This document shows, piece after piece, positions 18,017 to 26,977 of a DNA stretch of 64,000 nt (positions are counted from its first letter, which is position 1; the number at the start of each line of letters is the position of its first letter). The DNA comes from Microbacterium candidum. GTDB taxonomy: Bacteria > Actinomycetota > Actinomycetes > Actinomycetales > Microbacteriaceae. The stretch covers positions 429,079 to 493,078 of the forward strand of contig NZ_JASXSZ010000003.1 of the NCBI RefSeq assembly GCF_030315975.1, read 5' to 3'. The notes below the pieces were generated by a model. That model was not told the origin of the DNA, made no database searches, and saw only the letters and a program-made list of their open reading frames with translations. Position numbers and translations under genes: made by a program.

Positions 18017-18132
18017 TTCCTGCAGCCGCCACAGGTCGACTGCGAGATGTCGTTGGGAAAAGGATGTCGGTGCCCCGGACCGCCGGCAAGGCCAGACGGC
18101 GTGATTCCCCTGAGGCAGAACCTTTCAGGGCA

Positions 18133-18169
18133 CAAACATCCATTCTGCCATGGATGACGCGTGCGGCAA
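18133..18169 (-). promoter_or_regulatory. rplS promoter
   Basis: On the minus strand, TTGCCG (complement of 18164-18169), a 16-nt spacer and CAGAAT (complement of 18142-18147) form a good sigma-A promoter. It predicts a leader of about 120 nt. The 18 nt around and after the -10 element match those of the rpsP promoter with two differences. Confidence 0.65.
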
Positions 18170-18174
18170 AAACG

Positions 18175-18681
18175 TCAGGGAGCCGACGGCGGCTTCGCCT
18201 CGGTGATGACGATCACCTCGGGATCGGCGACGGTTGCCGTGGGCGACGACGTCGGCTGCTCCGCGGGGATGTAGCCCACTCCGGTCGACGTGTAGCGCAC
18301 GATGGCCGTCGGCTTCGCCTCCCGCCACAGCTCCCACAGCACGAGCCACAGGAGCCCGACGAAGACGAACACCGTGAGGATGAAGACCGGCGCCCACCAC
18401 GTCGTGTTGTAGAAGCCGAGCGAGATCGTCAGGCAGTGCCAGATCGTGAAGCCCGCGACATCCCACCAGGACACGGCGCGCTGCGCCCGCACCGTCCCCC
18501 GCGCACGCACGAGCAGAGCGAGGATCATCTGGCCGATGAAGACCGACGGGATCGCGAGGAACAGGACCCACACGAAGGCCCAGCCGCCCCGGCTGAAGAT
18601 GAGCCACGCGACGAACAGCCACAGCGGCAGGATGAAGGCCGACGGGAAGAGCCACCCGAAGAAACCACGCCGCAGCCACAT
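18175..18681 (-). CDS. Conserved membrane protein of unknown function
   Basis: This 168-residue protein has four hydrophobic segments (about residues 10-30, 33-55, 77-97 and 102-122) and a soluble C-terminal tail that includes YTSTGVGYIPAEQPTSSP. Related Microbacterium proteins are called 'MFS transporter permease', but four helices cannot make an MFS transporter. ATG 18681 has GGAGG almost touching it; a GTG about 30 nt upstream is an alternative. It overlaps no neighbour and is divergent from map. Confidence 0.6.
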   Translation of the reverse strand: MWLRRGFFGWLFPSAFILPLWLFVAWLIFSRGGWAFVWVLFLAIPSVFIGQMILALLVRARGTVRAQRAVSWWDVAGFTIWHCLTISLGFYNTTWWAPVFILTVFVFVGLLWLVLWELWREAKPTAIVRYTSTGVGYIPAEQPTSSPTATVADPEVIVITEAKPPSAP

Positions 18682-18797
18682 GCCTCCGATGGTACGCCGG
18701 AGGCTCACGCTCCGGAGCCCTCCGGGCGCCGCGCGGGGCATCCTCACAGCGATCGCACGCCGTATCCGCGAGAATGGATCGGAACGGAAGGAACCCG

Positions 18798-19580
18798 ATG
18801 ATCGAGTTGCGCACCCCCGCCGAGATCGAGCAGATGCGACCCGCCGGCCGCTTCGTCGCCGAGACGCTGGCGACCCTGCGGGATGAGACGAAGGTGGGCA
18901 CGAACCTCCTCGCGATCGACCGTCGCGCGCACGACCTCATCCGCCGTGCGGGCGCGGAGTCCTGCTATATCGACTACCACCCGTCGTTCGGCGCGAGCCC
19001 GTTCGGCAAGGTCATCTGCACATCGATCAACGACGCGGTCCTGCATGGCCTCCCCCACGACTACGCGTTGCGCGACGGAGACCTCGTCTCACTCGACTTC
19101 GCGGTCTCGGTGGACGGCTGGGTCGCCGATTCAGCCGTCTCCTTCATCGTCGGCACGCCGCGGGACGAGGACCTCCGGCTCATCGAGACGACTGAACGGG
19201 CGCTGGATGCGGCGATCGCCGCGGCGACCGTCGGCAACCGCATCGGCGACATCTCCGCGGCGATCGCCGCGGTCGCGCACGGCGAGGGCTACTCGATCAA
19301 CACCGACTTCGGCGGCCACGGCGTCGGCCGCGTGATGCACGGCGATCCTCATGTCGCGAACGACGGCAAAACCGGGCGCGGGTATCCCCTGCGCGACGGA
19401 CTCGTCCTCGCCCTGGAGCCGTGGTTCCTCGCGACGACGGACGAGCTCGTGACCGACCCGGACGGCTGGACCCTCCGCAGCGTCGACGGCTCGCGGGGCG
19501 CGCACTCCGAGCACACCGTCGCCATGACGGCGGACGGACCGATCGTCCTGACCGACCGCTCCTACCTCGGCGTCCGCTGA
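18798..19580 (+). CDS. map: Methionine aminopeptidase, type I
   Basis: The 260-residue enzyme removes initiator Met from nascent proteins. Metal ligands are visible in SLDFAVSVDGWVADSAVSF (two Asp), GGHGVGRVMHGDPH (His), LALEPWF (Glu) and the final SEHTVAMT (Glu). ATG 18798 is preceded by GGAAGGA at the right distance and is preferred to the in-frame ATG at 18774. It stands alone, convergent with pyk. Confidence 0.94.
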   Translation: MIELRTPAEIEQMRPAGRFVAETLATLRDETKVGTNLLAIDRRAHDLIRRAGAESCYIDYHPSFGASPFGKVICTSINDAVLHGLPHDYALRDGDLVSLDFAVSVDGWVADSAVSFIVGTPRDEDLRLIETTERALDAAIAAATVGNRIGDISAAIAAVAHGEGYSINTDFGGHGVGRVMHGDPHVANDGKTGRGYPLRDGLVLALEPWFLATTDELVTDPDGWTLRSVDGSRGAHSEHTVAMTADGPIVLTDRSYLGVR

Positions 19581-19592
19581 GGCGGGCCGGGC

Positions 19593-21014
19593 TCAGGTGC
19601 CGGCGAGCCCGCCGACCACGTGCACGCGCACGTTGTTCGTCGATCCCGTCGTCCCGGGCGGCGCCCCCGCGATCACGACCACGTGGTCGCCGTCCTGGGC
19701 GTGCCCCGTCGACCGCAGGAGGTCGTCGAGCTCGCGGATGAGCCCGTCGGTCGTCTCAGCGAGCGGAACAACGTAGGGCTGAACGCCCCACACGAGCGCG
19801 AGTTGCGACTGCGTGCTCGTGAGATCCGTGAGGCCGATGATCGGCGTCCCATGCCGCAGTCTCGAGAGCCGGCGGACGGAGTCGCCGGAATGCGAGAACA
19901 CGCAGAGGTACGAGGCATCCACGAACTCCGCGATCTCCAGCGCCGCGAGCGTGAGCGCGCCCCCCTGCGTGTGCGGTCTCGTGCCGAGAGGCGGAATGCG
20001 GTCGAGCCCGTGGTCCTCCGTGGAGGCGATGATGCGGGCCATCGTCTCGACCGTCGCGACCGGATGGGCGCCGACGCTCGTCTCTCCGGAGAGCATGACG
20101 GCATCCGCTCCGTCGATGACGGCGTTCGCGACATCCGAGGTCTCCGCGCGCGTGGGCACGGGGTGCTCGATCATCGACTCGAGCATCTGCGTCGCGACGA
20201 TGACCGGCTTCGCCCATCGGCGCGCGAGTTCGATCGCGTGCTTCTGCACGATGGGAACGGACTCGAGGGCGAGCTCGACGCCGAGGTCGCCGCGGGCGAC
20301 CATCACGCCGTCGAACGCGTCGATGATCTCCTGCAGCCGATCGACCGCTTCGGGTCGTTCGATCTTGGCGATCACCGGGATCTGGCGCCCCTCCTCGGCC
20401 ATGACCACCTGTACGCGCAGGACGTCCTTCGGACTGCGCACGAAGGACAGCGCGATGAGGTCGACCCCGAGTGCGAGCGCCCAGCGGACGTCGGACTCGT
20501 CTTTCGCGGTCAGGGCCGGCGCGCTCACCGCGACGCCCGGGAGATTGATCCCCTTGTGGTCGGAGACCGTGCCGCCGACCACGACCACCGTGTGCACGCG
20601 GACGCCGTCCGTCTCGATCACCCGCAGCCGCACACGTCCGTCGTCGATGAGGATCGTGTCGCCCGGGGCGACGTCCGCAGCGAGGCCTGCATACGTCGTG
20701 CTCGCGATCTCGCGCGTCCCGGGGACGTCCTCGGTCGTGATGGTGAAGTCGTCGCCGGGCGCGAGCGGCTGAGCGCCGTCGGCGAAGGCGCCGAGCCTGA
20801 TCTTCGGTCCCTGCAGATCGGCGAGGATGCCGACGGGGCGACCAGCGGCGGCGGCCGCGCGCCGCACGGACGCGTACGCGGCTTCGTGGGTCGCGCGATC
20901 GCCGTGACTGAGGTTCAGCCGGAAGACATCGACGCCGGCGCCGATGAGCGCATCGATCGTCCCGTCGTCCTCCGTAGCCGGTCCGAGAGTCGCCACGATC
21001 TTCGCTCGCCGCAT
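19593..21014 (-). CDS. pyk: Pyruvate kinase
   Basis: The 473-residue glycolytic enzyme makes ATP and pyruvate from phosphoenolpyruvate. Seen are the N-terminal [13 protein letters not shown], the active-site helix [27 protein letters not shown] and [19 protein letters not shown]. The start at 21014 is set by the family N-terminus. It lies 32 nt downstream of trmD and may be read with it. Confidence 0.97.
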   Translation of the reverse strand: MRRAKIVATLGPATEDDGTIDALIGAGVDVFRLNLSHGDRATHEAAYASVRRAAAAAGRPVGILADLQGPKIRLGAFADGAQPLAPGDDFTITTEDVPGTREIASTTYAGLAADVAPGDTILIDDGRVRLRVIETDGVRVHTVVVVGGTVSDHKGINLPGVAVSAPALTAKDESDVRWALALGVDLIALSFVRSPKDVLRVQVVMAEEGRQIPVIAKIERPEAVDRLQEIIDAFDGVMVARGDLGVELALESVPIVQKHAIELARRWAKPVIVATQMLESMIEHPVPTRAETSDVANAVIDGADAVMLSGETSVGAHPVATVETMARIIASTEDHGLDRIPPLGTRPHTQGGALTLAALEIAEFVDASYLCVFSHSGDSVRRLSRLRHGTPIIGLTDLTSTQSQLALVWGVQPYVVPLAETTDGLIRELDDLLRSTGHAQDGDHVVVIAGAPPGTTGSTNNVRVHVVGGLAGT

Positions 21015-21046
21015 GCGGACAGTCTGCCCCCTCGGGCGGCGGCGCA

Positions 21047-21736
21047 CTACTCGCCGGGCATCAGGTCGGGGCGGCGCTCGCGCGTGCGGACGATCTGCTG
21101 CGCGCGACGCCAATCCGCGATCGCGCCGTGGTTGCCGCTCAAGAGGATCGGCGGGACCTCGTATCCCCGCCACGACGACGGCTTCGTGTACGAGGGGTAC
21201 TCGAGCAGGCCGTCTTCGTGCGACTCCTCCACGAGGCTCTCGGGGTTGCCGACGACGCCGGGGATGAGGCGGCCCACCGCCTCGATCATCGCCATCGCGG
21301 CGACCTCCCCGCCGTTGAGGACGTAGTCGCCGAGGCTCATGAGGCGCACCTCCCCGAGCGTCGCCGCATACGCGAACACGCGCTCGTCGATCCCCTCGTA
21401 CCGCCCGCAGCCGAAGACGAGGTGGTCGGTCTCGACGAGAGCGCGCGCCGTGCGCTGCGAGAAGACCTCACCGGCCGGAGACGGGAAGACGATGACGGGA
21501 CGCTCGGACCCCTCGGTCACGGCATCCAGCGCCTCGCCCCAGGGTTCCGGCTTCATCACCATGCCGGCCCCGCCGCCGTAGGGCGTGTCGTCCACGGTGC
21601 GGTGCCGGTCATGCGTCCAGTCACGCAGATCGTGCACGCGGACGTCGAGGAGCCCTGCACCCCGAGCCTTGCCGAGGAGCGAGACCTCGAGCACGTCGAA
21701 GAAGGAGGGGAAGATCGTCAGGACGTCGATGCGCAC
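21047..21736 (-). CDS. trmD: tRNA (guanine37-N1)-methyltransferase
   Basis: The 229-residue SPOUT enzyme methylates G37 in tRNAs reading CNN codons and prevents frameshifting. The sequence has [30 protein letters not shown] and the SAM-binding knot GDYVLNGGE. It is normally adjacent to rimM; here about 10.5 kb of nitrate genes separate them. Confidence 0.96.
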   Translation of the reverse strand: MRIDVLTIFPSFFDVLEVSLLGKARGAGLLDVRVHDLRDWTHDRHRTVDDTPYGGGAGMVMKPEPWGEALDAVTEGSERPVIVFPSPAGEVFSQRTARALVETDHLVFGCGRYEGIDERVFAYAATLGEVRLMSLGDYVLNGGEVAAMAMIEAVGRLIPGVVGNPESLVEESHEDGLLEYPSYTKPSSWRGYEVPPILLSGNHGAIADWRRAQQIVRTRERRPDLMPGE

Positions 21737-21797
21737 CCGTCGATGCTAGCCGGGCGACCCGCCGAGTCCCCGTCCTCACCAACGGTCGCACGCCGAT

Positions 21798-21862
21798 GTG
21801 AGGGAACCGTTCGCTGCAGGCAATCCCGCGCCGCCGCGCGCGAAACACCGCCCGCTTAGCGT
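21798..21862 (+). promoter_or_regulatory. nirB promoter with 11-bp-phased GlnR/NnaR-type half-sites
   Basis: Five pentamers lie exactly 11 bp apart: GTGAG (21798), GTTCG (21809), GCAAT (21820), CCGCC (21831) and GAAAC (21842). A -10 hexamer TAGCGT follows at 21857, 15 bp after the start of the last pentamer. There is no -35 box, as expected for an activated promoter. The layout matches the gTnAC-n6-GaAAC GlnR box and is repeated at narK and the nitrate reductase. Confidence 0.7.
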
Positions 21863-21986
21863 GGCCGCCACGCCAGGCCCCTCGTGGAACGGAGACGCCA
21901 TGACCGCGCACATGCACCGACGCGACGTCAACAGCCCGAAACAATCCGCTGACACCCGCGCAACAACGTCCTCGTACGGTGAGGCC

Positions 21987-24566
21987 ATGAGCACCGTCCG
22001 CGATCGTCCGGCGCACGTCGTGGTCGTCGGCGCGGGAATGGTCGCCCACCGCTTCGTCGAGAGCCTGCTGAGCCGGTCGGACGGTTCTTGGCGGGTCACC
22101 GTCGTCGGCGAGGAGGGGCGGCACCCCTACGACCGCGTCGGTCTGACGTCGTTCTTCTCGGGCTCGACCGCCGACGAGCTCACGCTCGAGCGCTCGGTCC
22201 TCGACGACCCACGGGTCCGATTCCTCTCCGGCGACCCGGTGACCCGCATCGACCGGTCCGCGCGACGCGTCACGACACGGACCGGGACGAGCGTCGGATA
22301 CGACCAGCTCGTGCTCGCGACGGGCTCCTACGCCGCGCGGCTCGCGGTCGAGGGATTCGGCCTCGAAGGATGCTTCGTCTATCGCACGCTCGACGACGTC
22401 GAGCGGCTGCGCGCCTTCGTCGAGCGCCGCGCGGAGCAGCTCGCGCGGCCGCTCACCGGCACGGTCGTCGGGGGTGGTCTGCTCGGGCTCGAGGCCGCGG
22501 GCGCGCTGCAGGGACTCCGAGTCGCATCCACCGTCATCCAGGCTTCGGACCGGCTGATGTCCGCCCAGCTCGACCTGCCGGCGGGCGACGCGCTGCGTCG
22601 ACTCATCGAGTCGCGCGGGATCGGCGTGCGCACAGGCGCCATCACGACGCGGCTCGACCCCGACCGCACCGGTCAGGTCACCGGGCTCGAATTCCGCGAC
22701 GGCACGTACGCGCGCACCGACGTCGTGGTGTTCACGGTGGGGGTGCGTCCTCGCGACGAACTGGCGCGCGCCTCCGGGCTGGATGTCGACCCGCGCGGCG
22801 GAGTGCTGATCGACGCCGCCTGCCGGACCTCGGACGAGCGCATCTTCGCGATCGGCGAGGTCGCGAACTTCGGCGGACAGTGCGTCGGGCTCGTCGCCCC
22901 GGGCTACGCGATGGCCGAGGTCGTCGCCTCGCGCCTCCTCGGCGGCGACGCCACGTTCCCCGGATACGACCTGTCGGCGAAGCTCAAGCTGTCCGGAGTG
23001 GATGTCGCCAGCTTCGGCGACGCGTTCGCGACGACCCCGGGCGCCCTGGACGTCGTGTACTCCGATCCCGTCGCCGGCCTGTACAAGAAGCTCGTGCTCT
23101 CCGACGACGCGAAGACACTCCTCGGAGGCGTCCTCGTGGGCGACGCCTCGGCCTACGGCGCGCTGCGCCCACTCGTCGGCGGCGCGCTCGGGGGCGACCC
23201 CGCGGCCTATCTCCTGCCCGAGGGCGGCCTCGCCGCACCATCCGGCGACCTCGACGACGACGCACTCGTGTGCTCCTGCAACAGCGTGACCGCCGGAGCC
23301 ATCCGGCATGCGGTGAGAGACGAGGGGTGTGCCGACGTCGCCGACGTCAAGCGCTGCACCAAGGCGGGGGCCGCCTGCGGCTCGTGCGTCATGACGGTGA
23401 AGAAGATCGTGGGCGCCGAACTCGCCGCCACGGGCGCCGTCATGAGCAGCGCGCTGTGCGAGCACTTCGACCTGTCCCGGCGCCAGCTGTTCGACGCCGT
23501 CCGGGTGTCCGGACTCACGACGTTCAGCGCGGTCATCGAACGGTTCGGGAGCGGTCGCGGCTGCGACATCTGCAAGCCGACCCTGGCCGGCATCCTCGCG
23601 ACGCTCGTCCGCGGGCACATCCTGGACGGCGAGAACGCGACGCTTCAGGACACCAACGATCACGTCATGGCGAACCTCCAGAAGGACGGCAGCTACTCCG
23701 TGGTCCCCCGCATCCCCGGTGGCGAGATCACACCCGACGGACTCCTGTCGATCGGCGCCGTCGCACGAGACTTCGGGCTCTACACGAAGATCACCGGCGG
23801 CCAGCGCATCGACCTGTTCGGTGCGCGGATCGAACAGCTGCCCGAGATCTGGCGGCGACTCGTGGATGCCGGCTTCGAGTCCGGCCACGCGTACGGGAAG
23901 GCCCTGCGCACGGTGAAGTCGTGCGTCGGATCGACGTGGTGCCGCTACGGCGTCCAGGACTCGGTCGGCATGGCTGTCCGGCTCGAACTGCGATATCGCG
24001 GCCTTCGCTCTCCGCACAAGCTGAAGCTCGGTGTGTCCGGGTGCGCACGCGAGTGCGCCGAAGCACGCGGGAAGGACGTCGGGGTGATCGCCACCGAGTC
24101 GGGCTGGAACATGTACGTCGGCGGCAACGGCGGCTTCGCGCCACGGCATGCCGTGCTCCTCGCCGAGGGCCTCGACGACGATGCGCTGATCAGGACGATC
24201 GACAGGTTCCTGATGTACTACATCTTCACCGCCGACCGACTGCAGCGCACGGCGCCATGGCTCGAGGAGCTCGAGGGCGGTGTCGACGGCCTGCGCGCCG
24301 TCGTCCTGGACGACAGTCTCGGCCTCTGTGCGGACCTCGACGCCGCGATGGCCCGGCACATCGGCTCCTACGAGGACGAGTGGCGCGCGACGCTGGAGGA
24401 CCCCGACCGCCTCCGGCGGTTCGCCTCCTTCGTCAACGCGCCGACCATGCCGGACCCTTCGCTCGCCTACGCGGCCGAGCGCGGACAGCCGCGACCCGCG
24501 ACCGCGCAGGACCGAGCCGACGGACACGTCGTCATCGCCGGAACGACGCTGGAGGTGCGCCGATGA
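21987..24566 (+). CDS. nirB: Assimilatory nitrite reductase [NAD(P)H] large subunit
   Basis: NirB reduces nitrite to ammonium with NAD(P)H, FAD, 2Fe-2S, 4Fe-4S and siroheme. From ATG 21987 it has 859 residues. An N-terminal FAD/NAD(P) domain (HVVVVGAGMVAHRFVE) is followed by a BFD-like 2Fe-2S segment (CSCNSV with CTKAGAACGSC), and the siroheme/4Fe-4S motifs CVGSTWC and GVSGCARECAEARG lie in the C-terminal half. An in-frame ATG at 21900 has a good GGAG and would add 29 residues of no family resemblance; 21987 gives the usual length. It is first in the nirB-nirD-cobA-nnaR operon. Confidence 0.94.
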   Translation: MSTVRDRPAHVVVVGAGMVAHRFVESLLSRSDGSWRVTVVGEEGRHPYDRVGLTSFFSGSTADELTLERSVLDDPRVRFLSGDPVTRIDRSARRVTTRTGTSVGYDQLVLATGSYAARLAVEGFGLEGCFVYRTLDDVERLRAFVERRAEQLARPLTGTVVGGGLLGLEAAGALQGLRVASTVIQASDRLMSAQLDLPAGDALRRLIESRGIGVRTGAITTRLDPDRTGQVTGLEFRDGTYARTDVVVFTVGVRPRDELARASGLDVDPRGGVLIDAACRTSDERIFAIGEVANFGGQCVGLVAPGYAMAEVVASRLLGGDATFPGYDLSAKLKLSGVDVASFGDAFATTPGALDVVYSDPVAGLYKKLVLSDDAKTLLGGVLVGDASAYGALRPLVGGALGGDPAAYLLPEGGLAAPSGDLDDDALVCSCNSVTAGAIRHAVRDEGCADVADVKRCTKAGAACGSCVMTVKKIVGAELAATGAVMSSALCEHFDLSRRQLFDAVRVSGLTTFSAVIERFGSGRGCDICKPTLAGILATLVRGHILDGENATLQDTNDHVMANLQKDGSYSVVPRIPGGEITPDGLLSIGAVARDFGLYTKITGGQRIDLFGARIEQLPEIWRRLVDAGFESGHAYGKALRTVKSCVGSTWCRYGVQDSVGMAVRLELRYRGLRSPHKLKLGVSGCARECAEARGKDVGVIATESGWNMYVGGNGGFAPRHAVLLAEGLDDDALIRTIDRFLMYYIFTADRLQRTAPWLEELEGGVDGLRAVVLDDSLGLCADLDAAMARHIGSYEDEWRATLEDPDRLRRFASFVNAPTMPDPSLAYAAERGQPRPATAQDRADGHVVIAGTTLEVRR

Positions 24567-24943
24567 CATGGACCGACACGATCGATTCGCAGACGGATGC
24601 CCCCTCATGGGTGCACGTCTGCTCGCTCTCCGACCTGGAAGTCGAACGCGGACGCGCCGCGCTCGTCGGCGAGGAGCAGGTCGCGCTCTTCCTGACGCAC
24701 GGCGGTCGGGTCCACGCGATCGCGAATCTCGACCCGTACTGCGGTGCGCATGTCATCGCGCGCGGCATCGTCGGCACGCGCGCGGATGCCCCGACCGTCG
24801 CCTCCCCCATGTACAAGCAGGTCTTCGACCTGCGCACCGGCGTGTGCCTCGACACGCAGGGGAAGGAGCGTCACGACCTGCGGGTATGGCCCGCGGCCGT
24901 CGACGACGGCGAGGTCTTCCTCCGCATCGAGGCGGTGCGATGA
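24563..24943 (+). CDS. nirD: Nitrite reductase small subunit
   Basis: The 126-residue NirD subunit has a Rieske-like fold that lacks the cluster ligands, as is normal for the family. YCGAHVIARGIVG and ASPMYKQVFDLRTGVCLD are the diagnostic stretches. The ATG overlaps the nirB stop (ATGA), which implies coupled translation of the two subunits. Confidence 0.93.
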   Translation: MTWTDTIDSQTDAPSWVHVCSLSDLEVERGRAALVGEEQVALFLTHGGRVHAIANLDPYCGAHVIARGIVGTRADAPTVASPMYKQVFDLRTGVCLDTQGKERHDLRVWPAAVDDGEVFLRIEAVR

Positions 24944-25698
24944 CCCGGATCGGGCGTGTCGATCTCATCGGCGGTGGCCCCGGCCCCCTCGACCTCTTGA
25001 CCCTGCGAGCATGGCGGCGGCTCACGGATGCGGACGTCGTCGTGATGGACCGGCTCGGGCCGGTCGACATCCGGAGCGAGCTGAAGCCGGACGCGGAGGT
25101 GATCGATGTCGGCAAGCATCCAGGACACCACCCCGTGCCCCAGGACCGGATCAACGCGCTCCTCATCGATCGCGCGCGCGCCGGCCTCCACGTCGTGCGG
25201 CTGAAGGGCGGCGACCCCTTCGTCTTCGGACGCGGCGGCGAGGAGGTCGCCGCGTGCCTCGCCGCCGGCATCCCCGTCGAGGTCGTGCCGGGGATCACGA
25301 GCGCCGTCGCGGTCCCTCAGGCCGCGGGCATCCCCGTCACGCACCGCGGCGTCGCGACGGCCGTCCACGTCGTCCACGGGCAGACCGAGCTCACCGCCTC
25401 GACACGTGCGGCGCTGCGCGACGAGCAGGTGACGACCGTCATCCTGATGGGCGTGAGCGCGCTCCCCCGGATCGTCGCCGACGCGCTCCGCGCCGGTGTC
25501 CCCGCCGACCGCCCCGTCGCGATCGTCGAACGCGGCCATCATCACGATCAGCGGACGACGCGCAGCACGCTCGGCGACATCGTCCTCGACGCGGGGCGCA
25601 CACGCATCCGCAACCCGGCCGTCATCGTGGTCGGCGACGTGGCGCGCGCCGATCTGCTCCTTCCTTCGGCCGGGGTGGCGAACGGGGTCGTCCCGTGA
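24940..25698 (+). CDS. cobA: Uroporphyrinogen-III C-methyltransferase
   Basis: The 252-residue SUMT makes precorrin-2, the first step from uroporphyrinogen III to siroheme, the cofactor of NirB. Seen are VDLIGGGPGPLDLLTLRAWR, RLKGGDPFVFGRGGEE and VPGITSAVAVPQAAGIPVTH. It lacks the CysG dehydrogenase/ferrochelatase part, so another gene must finish siroheme. Overlaps with nirD and with the next gene are 4 nt each. Confidence 0.94.
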   Translation: MTRIGRVDLIGGGPGPLDLLTLRAWRRLTDADVVVMDRLGPVDIRSELKPDAEVIDVGKHPGHHPVPQDRINALLIDRARAGLHVVRLKGGDPFVFGRGGEEVAACLAAGIPVEVVPGITSAVAVPQAAGIPVTHRGVATAVHVVHGQTELTASTRAALRDEQVTTVILMGVSALPRIVADALRAGVPADRPVAIVERGHHHDQRTTRSTLGDIVLDAGRTRIRNPAVIVVGDVARADLLLPSAGVANGVVP

Positions 25699-26840
25699 CG
25701 TCCGCGCCCCGACCTCCGCTCTCGACCGTCCTCGCAGGCTGCACGATGGTGATCGCCGTCGACCGGCGCGCGGGCGAGCTGGCCGCCGCGCTCGAACGGC
25801 ACGGTGCTGTCGTACGGCACGCGCCGGCCCTGACGATCCTCCCCCACATCGACGACGAGACGCTGCTCGCGCGAACGCGGGAGCTCATGGAACACCGGCC
25901 CGACATCGTGGTCGCCACCACGGGGGTGGGCTTCCGCGGGTGGATGGAGGCCGCTGACGAGGCCGGGCACCTCGACGAGCTCCTCGCCGCGCTCCGTGGG
26001 GCTCGCATCGTCGCGCGCGGCCCGAAGGCCCGGGGCGCCATCCAGCAGGCGGGACTGACGGCCGACTGGGTCGCGGAGTCGGAGACCTCCGCCGAGCTGG
26101 GCGAGTATCTCCTTGCGCAAGGAGTGGCCGGCCGGCGCATCGCGGTTCAGCATCACGGCTCGGGCGCGGACGGTCTCGACGATCTCTTCGAGGGCGCCGG
26201 AGCGGATGTCGTGAGCCTCACCGTGTACCGATGGGGGCCGCCGCCGGATCCCGATGCCGTCACACGCTCGGTGACCGACACCGCGAACGGCGACATCGAC
26301 GCCGTCCTGTTCACGTCGGCGCCCGGCGCGGCCGCATGGGTCGGCGCGGCCGGCTCTGCGGGCGTCCTCGACGGCATCCGCGCCCTCGTCGACGCGGAGC
26401 GCGTCCTCGCGGCCGCCGTAGGACCTATCACCGCGGAGCCGCTCGAACGCGCCGGCCTCATGCCGCTCGTCGCCGAACGCGGGCGCCTGGGCTCCCTCGT
26501 CCGGGCCGTGGTCGGCCACTACGGCGCAGGGCGCGCGCCGAGTCGCGAGACTGCCGCGGGCAGGCTCGAACTGCGCAGCTCCGGTGCGGTGCTGGACGGG
26601 CGATTCATCCCGCTCTCGCGCACGGGCGCCGACGTCGTGCGCACCCTCTTCGACGCGAACGGCGCCGTGCTGTCGCGCCCCGCCATCCAGCGAGCGCTGC
26701 CCCGCTCCGGCGAGAATCCGCACGCGGTCGAGATGGCCGTCGCCCGCGTACGGGACGCGCTCGGCGCCGGTGTCGTGAAGACCGTGGTGAAGCGCGGCTA
26801 TCGGCTCGACCTCGCCGAGCCTCGTGTTTCGCCGGCGTGA
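25695..26840 (+). CDS. nnaR: HemD-like/winged-helix fusion regulator (NnaR type)
   Basis: The 381-residue protein has an N-terminal uroporphyrinogen-III-synthase-like domain (about 1-260) fused to an OmpR-type winged helix (about 285-381), including LSRTGADVVRTLF and VVKTVVKRGYRLDL. This architecture is that of NnaR, known in Streptomyces and mycobacteria to co-activate nitrate/nitrite genes with GlnR. The GTG start overlaps the cobA stop as GTGA. Whether the HemD part is still enzymatic is not clear from sequence. Confidence 0.85.
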   Translation: MTSAPRPPLSTVLAGCTMVIAVDRRAGELAAALERHGAVVRHAPALTILPHIDDETLLARTRELMEHRPDIVVATTGVGFRGWMEAADEAGHLDELLAALRGARIVARGPKARGAIQQAGLTADWVAESETSAELGEYLLAQGVAGRRIAVQHHGSGADGLDDLFEGAGADVVSLTVYRWGPPPDPDAVTRSVTDTANGDIDAVLFTSAPGAAAWVGAAGSAGVLDGIRALVDAERVLAAAVGPITAEPLERAGLMPLVAERGRLGSLVRAVVGHYGAGRAPSRETAAGRLELRSSGAVLDGRFIPLSRTGADVVRTLFDANGAVLSRPAIQRALPRSGENPHAVEMAVARVRDALGAGVVKTVVKRGYRLDLAEPRVSPA

Positions 26841-26870
26841 CGCGGCCCTCACCGGTCTCGCACCCTCGTC

Positions 26871-26935
26871 GTGACGAGAGTGTGACCCGGCGGCAACCCC
26901 GCGCGTCTCAGGCCGGAACACAGCGTCCCTAGCGT
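26871..26935 (+). promoter_or_regulatory. narK promoter with 11-bp-phased GlnR/NnaR-type half-sites
   Basis: Pentamers at 11-bp spacing are GTGAC (26871), GTGAC (26882), GCAAC (26893), CGTCT (26904) and GGAAC (26915), followed by TAGCGT at 26930. GTGAC-N6-GCAAC fits the GlnR a-b box with one mismatch. The distance from last half-site to -10 is 15 bp, identical to nirB. No -35 box is seen. Confidence 0.72.
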
Positions 26936-26977
26936 CGTGTCACACGACGAGCCGTGCAGCACGGCGAGAGGAGCACC

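Noticed and set aside
21621..24608. 995-codon open frame opposite nirB
   Set aside because: Antisense shadow; the sense strand holds full NirB motifs and overlapping nirD/cobA.
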